Shown piece after piece: positions 1 to 9,149 of a stretch of 61,037 nt of DNA. The notes under the pieces are model-generated. The model was not told the DNA's origin. It did not search any database and saw only the letters and a list, made by a program, of their open reading frames with translations. Every line of letters starts with the position of its first letter. Positions within the stretch are counted from its first letter, which is position 1. The stretch spans positions 11,958 through 72,994 of the forward strand of contig JAPOHG010000004.1 in assembly GCA_029979565.1 (NCBI GenBank). The letters are read 5' to 3'. Origin of the DNA: a bacterium (GTDB lineage: Bacteria > Bacteroidota > Bacteroidia > Flavobacteriales_D > Sanyastnellaceae). A program made the position numbers and the translations under genes.

Positions 1-3000
1 GTTGCACGCAGCAGCGTCTTGACAGCCTGCGACTTCGAACTCGTCGCATACGCCGTCACCGTCGGTATCTGCAAGGCAGTTGCCTTCGCAGTCAAAACCT
101 GTTTCCGGGTAAGAACAACTTCCATCGTCTGTATTGGCCGCAGCATCGAAATTGCAGGCAGCGGCATCGGTGCATCCTTCTGCAATCGAGACGCATGAAC
201 CATCATCATATTCCGCAGATTCGTCGTAGTTGAAAGCTGTCGGATCCGTGCAACCGCAGGCATTTCCACCCGTTCCTTCGTTGTCGGTTCCAACCGGATT
301 GTATTCACCGACCCCGTCAAATTCATACGTGAACCGCAGGTCGTTTTCACCCACCCCGTTTCCGAAGACCTGTACGTTCATCAGTCCAGATGGTGCAGAA
401 TCTGCAGTAAGTTGCATGAAGAGCACACGGCCGTTGGCATCAGGGAGTCCATTGGGTGTGCCATTCAGCACGTACCAAGCGCCCCCTGCGAAGTCGTCCA
501 TAACGATGTTTTGTCCGCTTATTGCGTTGCCGGTGTGGAATGCTCCAACCCAGGGTTGGGTGGCACTTTCAACCGTAGAGATGGCAGATTCGGCGCCTGA
601 GTTTTGGCTTTCGATGCCAATGGTTACCCAGCTGTCAGCACCCAATTCTGGGAAGAAGACTAAGAAAGCGGGATTGATGTCGCTGGCGACTGAGCCGCCG
701 AATGTAGAATTCCAGAAGCCATTGGCGGTCGACAACTCGAAGACATCATCATTGTTCCCAAATACCGAACTCATGAAATCGTCATCGTTCAGCATGTTGA
801 CATAAAACCGGTAGGTGGTCATGCCCGGTTGCAGGTCTTCCCCGTGCACTTCAACCGAAAGGGTGTACGTATTAATAGGCAGGAGGCCACTCGGGCTGCA
901 AGAGCAATAGTCGCATGTGCCATCCTCGTCGGTAGCTGAAGCATCATAATTGCATGCATTTTCCGCTGTACACCCGGCGATCTCAAACTCGTCGCATACG
1001 CCATCACCGTCGGCGTCGCTCAGGCAATTGCCTGCGCAGTCGTAGCCAGCCTCAGCATACGTGCAGCTGCCATCGTTGTCCGTTGCCGTCGTGTCGTAAT
1101 TGCAGGCCGCGGCATCGGTGCATCCGGCCATTTCCAATTCATCGCATACCCCATCACCATCCGCGTCGTTGAGGCAATTGCCATCGCAGTCATAGTTGGC
1201 TTCTGGGTACGTGCACGAGCCGTCATCGTCCGTGGCTGCTGCGTCGTAGTTGCACGCGGCAGCATCAGTACATCCAGCGACTTCAAACGCGTCGCACACG
1301 CCGTCGCCGTCTGCGTCGTTGATGCAGTTGCCGTCACAGTCGTATCCGTCCGCTGGGTACGTGCACGAACCATCATTGTCCGTGGCTTCGGCTTGGAAAT
1401 TACAGGCCGATGCATCGTCGCACCCGGGGATTTCCAATTCGTCGCAAATACCATCTCCATCGGCATCATTCAGGCAGTCGCCGTTGCAATCGAGCAGCGG
1501 ATCAGGGTATTCGCATGCGGCCAATTCTTCAGGACCGTAGCACGCCTGTTGGAAATCAATGAGTACACGGTTGTCGCTCGCTGGGGAGCCGTTCTCGAAG
1601 AACTGGACGTACATCGAGCCCGACAGATCGCCGTCGGTCGTGACCTGGGCCAACAACACGCGGAAATCGTCTCCGGCAATGCCGTTTGTATTCCCGTTGA
1701 AGATGAACCAGCTGCCACCGATGGCGTCATCGATGAGCAGGTCATTTCCGTCTTCGAACGCATCGCCCCACACATTGTCCGGGTTGTCGATGGTGTTGAT
1801 GTTGCCTTCGCCGTCACCCGCCGATTCTGTGAGACCAATCGTGATGTACGAATCAAACGCAGCACTTGGGAAAAAGGCAAATAGAGAACTGTTTTGATTG
1901 GAGCCCGTCAGTCCACCGAAGGAACTTTGGAAAAACGATGTGCTCGATTGGATACGGGTTGGGAACAGCGCATCTCCGGAAACGGAGCTCACAAAATCGT
2001 CTGCATTTTCGCACAAGGCGTAGATGCGGTAGGTAGTGTAACCGGTGAGGTCCGCGGTCCCGACCATTCCATCGTGTGAAGCAAATTCTTCGATTTGCAA
2101 GCAGTAGGCCGGTCCAGCGAAGGGTTGGTAGTTGCAGGCCGCTTCATCGGCGCAATTCAGATCCTCGGCATAAGCACAGAACCCATTCTCATCGGTTGCC
2201 TCAGGGTTGTAATTCAATGCGGAAGCATCGGTGCAACCCGATACTTCAAACGGATCACAAATTCCATCCATATCACTGTCTAACAGGCAGTTGCCTTCAC
2301 AGTCGTACCCTTCTTCGGGGTATGTACAGTCAGCATCGGAGCCCGGATAGCTCGGTGCGTCTGGATTGTAGTTGCACGCGGTTTCATCGCCACATCCGAT
2401 GGGACCGCACTCGGTGCAATTGAACTGCTGTCCCAAAATGAATGCGGGTGAGCCGTCCGCAGGGAGAATCAAAGCATGCAGCACGCCGTTCAGGCAGTCT
2501 TCGCTGGTGAATTGCGCGATCAAAACACGCATGTCATCACCGGCAATGGCATTGGTCGCGCCGGGCATAGCGAACCAAGATCCGCCGGTTTCGGTGTTCA
2601 TGTAAATGCTTTCGCCTGACGTTGCAGAAGGGTAGAAAAGGTTCGAAACCCATTGTTGCTCCAAATCCTCATTGACAATGATGAACGATTCCCCTGCACC
2701 CAAATCCGGTTCATGTTCCAACCCGATGGTCACGTAGCTGTCGTAGGACAACGACGGGTAGAGAGCCAAACCTTCCGTCGAGATCCCGGCAGCGGTGGGG
2801 CCGGATGCGTACAAACTGTTGAAGTAACCTGCTGGGGCCACGATTTCCGTGGGGGTCTCATTGTTGCCAAATACCGTGAGTACTTGGTCCGCAGGGTCAG
2901 CGAGGTTGAGAGAGAACTGGTAGGTGGTGTGACCCGTGAGGTCAACTTCTCCGACCATACCTGTATGTTCGCCGGTGATTTCAATGGACATTGAATAGTC

Positions 3001-3078
3001 CTGGGCGTGGGTCGTATGCAGGGCTGCACACAACGCAGCAACCGCCCAGAAAGACCGGGTTAGGCAATTTTGGCTCAT
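1..3078 (-). CDS. Large secreted repeat protein, C-terminal part beyond window
   Basis: The frame is open from the ATG at 3078 to the window edge (1026 codons seen), so the C-terminus is missing. Residues 1-26 look like a signal peptide ending in HTTHAQ. Three copies of an unnamed module of about 190 residues follow (bases about 3003-2415, 2110-1530 and 878-300). They share TTY(R/Q), [17 protein letters not shown] and GG(S/A)W(F/Y)..NG. Between and after them are 50-residue units with GCTDAAACNYD, a DDDGSC turn and DADGDGVCDEFE, like thrombospondin type 3 calcium sites. Such repeats are common in secreted proteins of marine Bacteroidota. The protein is probably exported and surface-bound or released; its function is unknown. 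A paralogue starts at 59633. Confidence 0.9.
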   Translation of the reverse strand, partial: MSQNCLTRSFWAVAALCAALHTTHAQDYSMSIEITGEHTGMVGEVDLTGHTTYQFSLNLADPADQVLTVFGNNETPTEIVAPAGYFNSLYASGPTAAGISTEGLALYPSLSYDSYVTIGLEHEPDLGAGESFIIVNEDLEQQWVSNLFYPSATSGESIYMNTETGGSWFAMPGATNAIAGDDMRVLIAQFTSEDCLNGVLHALILPADGSPAFILGQQFNCTECGPIGCGDETACNYNPDAPSYPGSDADCTYPEEGYDCEGNCLLDSDMDGICDPFEVSGCTDASALNYNPEATDENGFCAYAEDLNCADEAACNYQPFAGPAYCLQIEEFASHDGMVGTADLTGYTTYRIYALCENADDFVSSVSGDALFPTRIQSSTSFFQSSFGGLTGSNQNSSLFAFFPSAAFDSYITIGLTESAGDGEGNINTIDNPDNVWGDAFEDGNDLLIDDAIGGSWFIFNGNTNGIAGDDFRVLLAQVTTDGDLSGSMYVQFFENGSPASDNRVLIDFQQACYGPEELAACEYPDPLLDCNGDCLNDADGDGICDELEIPGCDDASACNFQAEATDNDGSCTYPADGYDCDGNCINDADGDGVCDAFEVAGCTDAAACNYDAAATDDDGSCTYPEANYDCDGNCLNDADGDGVCDELEMAGCTDAAACNYDTTATDNDGSCTYAEAGYDCAGNCLSDADGDGVCDEFEIAGCTAENACNYDASATDEDGTCDYCSCSPSGLLPINTYTLSVEVHGEDLQPGMTTYRFYVNMLNDDDFMSSVFGNNDDVFELSTANGFWNSTFGGSVASDINPAFLVFFPELGADSWVTIGIESQNSGAESAISTVESATQPWVGAFHTGNAISGQNIVMDDFAGGAWYVLNGTPNGLPDANGRVLFMQLTADSAPSGLMNVQVFGNGVGENDLRFTYEFDGVGEYNPVGTDNEGTGGNACGCTDPTAFNYDESAEYDDGSCVSIAEGCTDAAACNFDAAANTDDGSCSYPETGFDCEGNCLADTDGDGVCDEFEVAGCQDAAACN
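905..1530 (-). repeat. Tandem 150-bp coding repeat
   Basis: Four consecutive units with an exact 150-bp (50-residue) period encode GC(T/D)D..ACNY followed by a DxDGDGxCDEFE-type stretch. The same motif recurs near base 130 and at the left edge. The period and cysteine positions are conserved while the DNA has diverged moderately, so the units are old or under protein-level selection. Confidence 0.85.
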
Positions 3079-3247
3079 GTCAGACAATTTGGGACTTCTA
3101 ATATAAGAACTAGAGGCTTATATTATACCATTCGTCGAAGGAAAATATTTGTCCCCGGAATAAAAGAACCCAATGGTCGAATTAATTCCAGTCAGATGAG
3201 CTCCGAAATTCCAATAAAATCCATGCTTAATTATTGATAAAAAACGG

Positions 3248-4993
3248 TCAATCAGGACATGTTGCGCCGAAATCAGTCAGGAGCAATAGCAAATCTGCCA
3301 CCGTTACGATGCCGTCCGCATTGATGTCCGTGGCGCAGCTGTTTTCAGCATTTCCAAACAAACATGTGCCGTCATCTACGGTTGCTAAATCATTGAAATT
3401 CAGTGCTGAAGAATAAGTGCAACCAAAAGTCTCACAACTCGTGAAGTCACAAGATCCATCGTCATCGGTAGCGGCAATGTTGTAATTGCATGCGTTGGCA
3501 TAGGTGCAGCCAGCCACGGCATCGTCTCCTCCTCCGCCTTCGCCACTCGTATCGCATTGACCATCTGCGGTGTGCTCACCGAAATTGGACCAATCGTCAA
3601 TTTCGAGTACAATCCACTCGCTGTTTTCCGCGTTGCTCCCTGCCGAAGTGTTCCAGTCGCCTCCATTTCCGCTCAAAACGTCAGGTTTGCGGACAAGCGT
3701 GTGGTTTTGAGTGGCATTGGCAATGCCCGCCACGTCCCATCCGCTTCCGGGGTCGCCATTCCAGTCACCGATGATGTCCAAAATGACGAAATCCGTTGGG
3801 CTCCCTTCCACCAAAGCAAATCCGTCATCTCCATTGGAAAGGTTGCCATAGATGAAGTCCGCTGCATTCAGCAAAGCAGGCGCGGCGGATGAATGCACGA
3901 CGCGGTAGACGCTGCCCGGAGCGACATTGGAATTGGCCGGGAATTCTACCCAGGTCTCGTAGCTGCCCGGAGTGGCAGGTTCGTTCACGGTATGGGCTAG
4001 GGCCATGCCTTCAAGGCTGATTTCGGTCAATCCGGGATTGTAGATTTCGAGGTATTTGTTATTCGAGCTGCCCTCGGCGTATTCAGAGAAGAATGCCGTG
4101 CAGCTTTCCAATGGGTTCCCCGAGCAATCCAAACCCGTTTCTGCGTAGGTGCACGAGCCGTCGTCCTCGTTGGCTGCTGCGTCGTAGTTGCATGCCACGG
4201 GATCGGTGCATCCTGGTACAGCGACTCCGCTCCAAAACCAAGCCGTTTCCACCCATTCTGGATGGCTGATGTAGGGGTTGAAATTTCCTTGAACCTCCGC
4301 CACACGGGCATTGCGAGTGGATTCGAAGTCGTCCACAGGATCAGCGAGGTGCCAATCGTAAAACATGTCCGCGTCACCCAAAACACTCAATTCACCGGCT
4401 TGTGTCGGGTACATCGTGTAGAAGTAGAAGACCTTGCGCGCAATGTCGCCTTTTTGTTCTGCAGGGGGCTCCCAGGCATCACCCGAACGCTTGGACCAGA
4501 GTTCCGGGTCCGGTGGGATGTTCCCTTGTGTGATGTACTCGCCATTGGCGTCCACACCGTACCACTGTGCTGATTCGTTGGCGACCAAGCCGTACGGTGT
4601 ATTTCCTCGTGCTGAATTGGCACTGCCGTGGGTGGGGCGAATGTTGAACAAATCGGATTTCATAGGGGACAGGCTTCCGAAAAAACTCTGTGGAACGATG
4701 TGTTCGGTATTGATGGGATCGAGGTACGTAACGAATGCCGAAGGCTGCTGATATCCAGTATAGATGCCTGAGATGAGTCCGTCTTCCTCATCAGTATAGC
4801 CAAACATCTGGGTGCGCGCGCCATTGTATCCTAAATCATCAAAATAGGGATCGTACCACTCCGCTTTCAGCCAGGTTCGCAACGCTTCAGAATTCAACCC
4901 TTCAGGCGCATCCGGTTGGCCCCAACTTGGGAATGCCCAGAGCATCAAAAACCCTGCAAAAATCGGCAGTTTTATGGTTAAATTAAGATTCAT
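3248..4993 (-). CDS. Secreted endonuclease I with lamin-tail and dockerin-like regions
   Basis: The 581-residue protein starts with a signal peptide (about residues 1-25, ending PSWGQ). Residues about 30-260 match bacterial endonuclease I (HNH/beta-beta-alpha-Me type), with the block NTEHIVPQS around His98 and MKSDLFNIRPTHGSANSARG. The family degrades DNA non-specifically outside the cytoplasm. A GCTDPVACNYDAA repeat comes next, then a lamin-tail-like region (FFSEYAEGSSNNKYLEIYNPG, from about residue 300), more GCTYANACNY repeats, and a C-terminal calcium-loop segment CATDINADGIVTVADLLLLL resembling half a dockerin. There is no classical T9SS tail. The likely role is scavenging extracellular DNA for nutrients or turning over biofilm DNA. 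A TATATTTG box lies one base before the start. Confidence 0.9.
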   Translation of the reverse strand: MNLNLTIKLPIFAGFLMLWAFPSWGQPDAPEGLNSEALRTWLKAEWYDPYFDDLGYNGARTQMFGYTDEEDGLISGIYTGYQQPSAFVTYLDPINTEHIVPQSFFGSLSPMKSDLFNIRPTHGSANSARGNTPYGLVANESAQWYGVDANGEYITQGNIPPDPELWSKRSGDAWEPPAEQKGDIARKVFYFYTMYPTQAGELSVLGDADMFYDWHLADPVDDFESTRNARVAEVQGNFNPYISHPEWVETAWFWSGVAVPGCTDPVACNYDAAANEDDGSCTYAETGLDCSGNPLESCTAFFSEYAEGSSNNKYLEIYNPGLTEISLEGMALAHTVNEPATPGSYETWVEFPANSNVAPGSVYRVVHSSAAPALLNAADFIYGNLSNGDDGFALVEGSPTDFVILDIIGDWNGDPGSGWDVAGIANATQNHTLVRKPDVLSGNGGDWNTSAGSNAENSEWIVLEIDDWSNFGEHTADGQCDTSGEGGGGDDAVAGCTYANACNYNIAATDDDGSCDFTSCETFGCTYSSALNFNDLATVDDGTCLFGNAENSCATDINADGIVTVADLLLLLTDFGATCPD

Positions 4994-4994
4994 T

Positions 4995-5002
4995 CAAATA
5001 TA
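4995..5002 (-). promoter_or_regulatory. -7 box TATATTTG directly before the endonuclease start
   Basis: A perfect match to the Bacteroidota -7 consensus TAnnTTTG ends one base before the ATG at 4993. Transcription would begin at or within the start codon, so the mRNA would be leaderless. No clear TTTG lies 19 bases upstream. Confidence 0.5.
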
Positions 5003-5031
5003 GATTATAAACTGTATATGAGTTATTTAAA

Positions 5032-6624
5032 TCAATTCAATTTGACAAATTGCAATTCTGTAAAATCGAAATCAGGATTGGGAACATCGATGTCCAAACG
5101 ATCCACCGCACCGGATGCATCCAGGCTGAAGTGAGCGGTGCCGCTTGGCAACATCATTTGGGTATCCCAATGCAAACGGAATGTATCGAAATGCCAGTGC
5201 TCAAAGTGCCCTTTGAACAGTGGCGTCGGCTCGAATTCAAAAAGCAATTGCCCTGCATCCAACCGAACGAACAGGTTCCCATACATGGCATCGCTGTAGG
5301 TGCCTGCATAGGCTTCTAGCCCCAAGGATGGGGTCGTATCCGACACCCGTGCGCTCAGCAGTTCTTCAGCTGCTGCGGCTTTTTCGGCCGGTTCAGCAGC
5401 CCGTCGCTCCCGCAGGAAATCCAGCAAGGGTGTCGCTTTGTCGTTGTTCAGGAGGATGCCCAAGGCGTCAAAGCCCAATGCCCAAGGAACAGAACTGTTG
5501 GTGTTTGTGGCGATGAAAACCCCGAGTTTCTCCTCGGGTACGAGCATTTGCCGGGAAATCATGCCATCGTATCCCCCCGAATGCCCAACGGTCTTTCGCC
5601 CGTAAAGGGTGCCCAATTCCCAACCGAGACCGTACCCCCTGAAATGCATTGAAGGCAGACGTTTCGCATAAAAACCAGATACCGGAATCGGCGTGTGCAT
5701 GGTCCACATCGCGCGTGTTTGGGCTTTCGACCAAAGCTGTTCTTCCGCTACGCGACCGCTGTCCAATTGGGCAATCATCCATCGCGCCATGTCATTCACA
5801 CTGGTGATGAGGGCGCCGGCTGGGGCCATGTTGTCCCAGTTGACCCAATCGATGGGGGTCAGTTCCCCGCCTTCCAATTCGTTGTGAGGCAGGGCGATGT
5901 TTTCAAGGCCTGTGAGGCTGGATGTTGACAGTACCGCACGTTTCATGCCGACCGGAATGAGCAGGGAATCGCGCACGGTATCGGTCCAGGGTTCACCGGT
6001 GACCTGTTCGATGACCTTACCCGCAGCAATGAACAGGATGTTTTGGTAGCCAAACTTGGTGCGAAACGGACTTGTTGGTTGCAGGTAGCGCGCACGCCTC
6101 AGAACTTCATCGGCACTCCAGGTGGATCCGTACCACAGCAAGTCTCCAGAGAACGTCTCCAAACCGCTGCGGTGACAGAGCAAGTCGGCAATGCGCAGTT
6201 CAGATGTGACGTACGGATCATAGAGTTCAAAATCGGGCAGGTGGTCTTGCACGCGGTCGTTCCAGTCCAATTTGCCCGCATCCACCAATTGAGCCAAAGC
6301 GGCACTGGTAATGGCTTTCGTGTTGGAGGCTACCGCGTAGAGTGATTCCGGAGTGGCCTCTTGGGTACCTCGGGCATCGAGTTTCCCGTGGGATTTGGAC
6401 CAAACCAACTCGCCATCGAGCACGACAGCGACTGACAGCGAGGGCAAATTCAATGAAGCTTGTGCTTCCTGCATGGCCGCATCGAGTCGGTTCCATTGGG
6501 ACTTGGAAATTTTTAATTGGCCGATGCCGGTTGCCGGCGCCAAGGACAAGGCCGCAAATGCAAGCAGCAATGCACCAGCAACTCGCACGGGGTGTTTGGT
6601 TTTGAAGGAAATTTGGGCAATCAT
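5032..6624 (-). CDS. Serine beta-lactamase-like hydrolase with C-terminal DUF3471
   Basis: This 530-residue protein has a signal peptide (about residues 1-35) and a class C beta-lactamase/EstB-type fold. The nucleophile motif is Ser100-Asn-Thr-Lys103, the second motif Tyr193-Gln-Asn195, and the third His348-Ser-Gly-Gly. Residues about 440-530 (from YAGTYSDAMYGN) match the DUF3471 beta domain that often follows such hydrolases. Members act as D-aminopeptidases, esterases or peptidoglycan-related peptidases, and rarely as true resistance enzymes; the substrate cannot be read from sequence. Its start lies only 19 bases from the divergent Smr gene, so both promoters must sit in or next to the opposite gene. 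Confidence 0.88.
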   Translation of the reverse strand: MIAQISFKTKHPVRVAGALLLAFAALSLAPATGIGQLKISKSQWNRLDAAMQEAQASLNLPSLSVAVVLDGELVWSKSHGKLDARGTQEATPESLYAVASNTKAITSAALAQLVDAGKLDWNDRVQDHLPDFELYDPYVTSELRIADLLCHRSGLETFSGDLLWYGSTWSADEVLRRARYLQPTSPFRTKFGYQNILFIAAGKVIEQVTGEPWTDTVRDSLLIPVGMKRAVLSTSSLTGLENIALPHNELEGGELTPIDWVNWDNMAPAGALITSVNDMARWMIAQLDSGRVAEEQLWSKAQTRAMWTMHTPIPVSGFYAKRLPSMHFRGYGLGWELGTLYGRKTVGHSGGYDGMISRQMLVPEEKLGVFIATNTNSSVPWALGFDALGILLNNDKATPLLDFLRERRAAEPAEKAAAAEELLSARVSDTTPSLGLEAYAGTYSDAMYGNLFVRLDAGQLLFEFEPTPLFKGHFEHWHFDTFRLHWDTQMMLPSGTAHFSLDASGAVDRLDIDVPNPDFDFTELQFVKLN

Positions 6625-6630
6625 AGCAGC

Positions 6631-6638
6631 TAATTTCG
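6631..6638 (+). promoter_or_regulatory. -7-like box TAATTTCG before the Smr gene
   Basis: It matches TAnnTT(T/C)G and lies five bases before the ATG at 6644, in the 19-base gap between divergent genes. The spacing equals that seen before several other genes here and predicts a nearly leaderless mRNA. Confidence 0.4.
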
Positions 6639-6643
6639 GTCAG

Positions 6644-7252
6644 ATGGCTTCGAATGCATTCAAAATAGGCGACAAAGTGCGTTTCCTCAACGACGTAGGG
6701 GAAGGGAGGGTCACGGGAGTGCAGGCAGACGGACACGTCCTCGTCGAGGACGAGAATGGGTTTGAATTTGCACATTCACCCAAAGATTTGATTCCCATGG
6801 CATCACGGGTGGAAATGGAACAGGCTTATGAGCGGGCGGTTCCGTCTGTCTTGGAAATCCTCCAACAAGAAATGGATCCGGCGCGTCAGCGAAAGCTCGA
6901 AAGGGACTTCAAAACCAAGTATCAAGAGGCACAAGCCCGTCCGACCGGCGGAGCGGTGGAGGAGGTCGATTTGCACCTGCACGCCATTGTCGACTCGCAG
7001 GCGGGGCTGAGTCCCGGCGTGATGCTCGAACTCCAAATCGCGCATTTTGAGCGCATGCTTCAGATTGGCATCCGACAACGCACCAAGAAAATGATTTTCA
7101 TCCACGGCATCGGGCAAGGCGTGTTGCGCCACCAGATTTGGTCCCGCGTTGAGCAGTATTATCCGGACTGCTCGTGCCGGTCAGCTGATCCGAGGCAATA
7201 TGGCAACGGTGCCACAGAAGTGTGGATCGGTGAAGGGGCTTTTCGGAATTGA
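6644..7252 (+). CDS. Smr/MutS2 C-terminal-type domain protein
   Basis: The 202-residue protein has an N-terminal SH3-like barrel (FKIGDKVRFLNDVGEGRVTG) and a C-terminal Smr domain with the signature VDLHLH at about residues 109-114 and FIHGIGQGVLRHQIW near residue 155. Smr domains are nicking or RNA-cleaving nucleases; stand-alone forms of this layout are common in Bacteroidota and their substrate is unsettled. I chose the ATG at 6644 because the domain begins right after it. The same frame is open further upstream, but that part lies antisense to the serine hydrolase and shows no domain. It ends 8 bases from the convergent gene at 7261. Confidence 0.85.
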   Translation: MASNAFKIGDKVRFLNDVGEGRVTGVQADGHVLVEDENGFEFAHSPKDLIPMASRVEMEQAYERAVPSVLEILQQEMDPARQRKLERDFKTKYQEAQARPTGGAVEEVDLHLHAIVDSQAGLSPGVMLELQIAHFERMLQIGIRQRTKKMIFIHGIGQGVLRHQIWSRVEQYYPDCSCRSADPRQYGNGATEVWIGEGAFRN

Positions 7253-7260
7253 GCGGTGCT

Positions 7261-8160
7261 TCAGTCGTGGCCTGACTTGGCCTTCTTTTCGGCAGCCCAT
7301 TCCCTTGCGATGGTTTGGAGGTCCCGTTCGGGATCTTTAATCGAAAGTTGGCCAGCATCCAATTCAATCGGTTCATCCAGCTCCTTCCAGTCGGTTGCTT
7401 CAAACTTGAATGCGGTTCCTTTCTCATCGGTGCGTTCAAGGGCCAGGATGGGGTACTTCTGTGCAGCATGCGGCAAACCGACACTTTCCAACGGCTGCAG
7501 CCGCATCCATTCGAACACCGCCCGTGCTTGGTCCTCGTCCTTGTTGGTACTCAAGGTAAGTTGGAGGTTTTCGGAATCAACAGTCGTGACCCATACGGTG
7601 GTTGAATCCGAGGACGCGTATACGGTCCAGGCGTTTGACTTCTTGGAAAGGAAATGCGTTTGGTTACCGGTAAATCCGGCCTTCGCCGCAATGCTGGCTG
7701 GAATGAAGCTTCCTTGCAGCGAGTTCAGGTTGATGGTGGCCGCTCGGCTCTGTTCGGTATCGAGGTAGAAGACATCTTCCGACGGGCCATTGACCACTTG
7801 CCAAAGGTGTGGCGTATCGGTGGCCTTCGGATTGTTCCAAAATACCTGCACTTGTTGGCGCCCTGCGCGTTCCAAATTGAAGTGGCCTTCGTGGGTCCAA
7901 ATGAGCTGCTCGGAGCCGAGGGTGGTTCTCGATAACGCAGCTACTTCGCGCGACAGTTCGGCTTGAACAGCTTTTTGTGCAAGGCGCGCCGAGTCTACTG
8001 CAGCGGTATCCTGCGCGTCAACGGCGTCCACCGCAACGGAATCGGCCACCGCTATCGGGCTTGAGGCGGTGTCTCTTTCACTTACCTGCCCTGCAGCGTC
8101 CGTGGAGATGAATCCTACGAAAATTCCAAAAACCAACGGAGCGAATGCGGTTCGTTTCAT
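7261..8160 (-). CDS. Secreted protein of unknown function
   Basis: The 299-residue product starts with a signal peptide (MKRTAFAPLVFGIFVGF, cleavage about TDAAGQ). An acidic Ala/Asp/Val-rich linker follows (residues about 30-60), then a beta-rich region including LIWTHEGHFNLERAG and QVFWNNPKATDTPHLWQV. I do not recognise a named domain. The start at 8160 was preferred over an in-frame TTG further upstream because the signal peptide begins there and a -7-like box lies four bases before it. It follows another secreted unknown (8196-9086) in the same orientation. Confidence 0.7.
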   Translation of the reverse strand: MKRTAFAPLVFGIFVGFISTDAAGQVSERDTASSPIAVADSVAVDAVDAQDTAAVDSARLAQKAVQAELSREVAALSRTTLGSEQLIWTHEGHFNLERAGRQQVQVFWNNPKATDTPHLWQVVNGPSEDVFYLDTEQSRAATINLNSLQGSFIPASIAAKAGFTGNQTHFLSKKSNAWTVYASSDSTTVWVTTVDSENLQLTLSTNKDEDQARAVFEWMRLQPLESVGLPHAAQKYPILALERTDEKGTAFKFEATDWKELDEPIELDAGQLSIKDPERDLQTIAREWAAEKKAKSGHD

Positions 8161-8164
8161 TACC

Positions 8165-8172
8165 CGAAGATA
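8165..8172 (-). promoter_or_regulatory. -7-like box TATCTTCG four bases before a start codon
   Basis: It matches TAnnTT(T/C)G and is separated from the ATG at 8160 by four bases. It lies inside the 35-base gap after the upstream gene, so the downstream gene may have its own promoter. Confidence 0.4.
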
Positions 8173-8195
8173 CGATGCAGAGCGGATTGTTGTAA

Positions 8196-9086
8196 TCAGT
8201 TGCGGTACCGACGGCGCAAGCGTTTGGGATTGTTCCAAGGCGCTTGCAAATTCGGATCACGCACGTCGACGTCTTCTTCCAATACCCAGTGATTTTTCTT
8301 CCATACGAAGCCGTCGTACGACATGTCCGGTCCATAGAAAGCTGTCTGCCCTTCGAGGTCGGGACTTGGGGGGCTGAGGTGATCCATCACAATCATGTCC
8401 AAGTCTTCTCGCCATTGGAGGGTGGCCGATACTTGATCTGAATATTCCAAAATGTACCGTTTGGTGGAGCCGCGTCCAGCTGAGATGATGGGCACGCCGA
8501 ACTTGAGTTTCGAGCCACTGATCGATAGGGTCTCAACGACTTTTCGCGTGCGGATGTTATCCGCACCATCCCAACCAAGTAAGGTGTAAACAGGACGGCT
8601 GCCTTGGTGTTGCAGGAGGACTTCATAGTATACGGCTCCCGGCCATTCTTTCGCCGTGTACCGGGATTTTTCGTCCAAGGTGGGGCGCAGGGTGGTGGAG
8701 CGCTTGAAGCGCAACGCTTGCACCGCTTGTTCATTCTTTTTGCCGCTGAATACGACCACCGCACCGTAAGCGTTGGTTTGGTTGTTCAGTTCCACATTCC
8801 ACGACACAACGGTGAGGCGTTCTTTGCCATCGCCTGCCGAGGCAAATCCCATCACGCTCCCCAAAATTTCCCCTGCCTCATCCTCCAAAGGATGGTTGCT
8901 CCAATGGTCGACAAGGGCTGAGGACAGTTGGTCGCTCAGGGCCAGTCGCTTGGCATCAGATGGGGCTTGTTGGATTTCGGCGTAGCGCTCGACAAATGCT
9001 CCCAATTCGCCTTGTGCAATCGATGCGGTACCCCATCCCAACATACAGAGAAGCCCGATGCTCAAGCGCAGGGCACGTTGCTTCAT
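8196..9086 (-). CDS. Secreted protein of a Bacteroidota family of unknown function
   Basis: This protein has 296 residues with a signal peptide ending about GTASIAQ. The second half carries blocks I have seen in a family widespread in Bacteroidota without assigned function: YTLLGWDGADN, a KRYILEYSDQVSATLQW stretch, IVMDHLSPPSPDLEG and FYGPDMSYDGFVW. The start at 9086 places the signal peptide at the N-terminus; an upstream in-frame extension adds no recognisable sequence. It lies 63 bases after the ferredoxin gene and may be co-transcribed with it and with the gene at 7261-8160. Confidence 0.72.
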   Translation of the reverse strand: MKQRALRLSIGLLCMLGWGTASIAQGELGAFVERYAEIQQAPSDAKRLALSDQLSSALVDHWSNHPLEDEAGEILGSVMGFASAGDGKERLTVVSWNVELNNQTNAYGAVVVFSGKKNEQAVQALRFKRSTTLRPTLDEKSRYTAKEWPGAVYYEVLLQHQGSRPVYTLLGWDGADNIRTRKVVETLSISGSKLKFGVPIISAGRGSTKRYILEYSDQVSATLQWREDLDMIVMDHLSPPSPDLEGQTAFYGPDMSYDGFVWKKNHWVLEEDVDVRDPNLQAPWNNPKRLRRRYRN

Positions 9087-9149
9087 TGGATTGGGTGGAA
9101 GGGTTCGCAGCATGGAATACAAACGCCAGAACGGCGCGTCGAATTGCCT

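Noticed and set aside
905-1530. Regularly spaced repeats that could suggest a CRISPR array
   Set aside because: The 150-bp period is a multiple of three, the repeat lies in an open frame and encodes conserved GCTD/ACNY protein units, and there are no short identical repeats with unique spacers or cas genes.
230-2994. Several plus-strand and alternative minus frames of 60-190 codons over the left repeat gene
   Set aside because: They arise from the low-complexity cysteine/aspartate repeats. The frame starting at 3078 is continuous to the edge with signal peptide and repeated modules.
3079-3247. AT-rich 169-base gap upstream of the left repeat gene
   Set aside because: I searched both strands for the -7 consensus, stems and RNA genes and found nothing convincing. 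A promoter for the gene at 3078 probably lies here, but I cannot place it.
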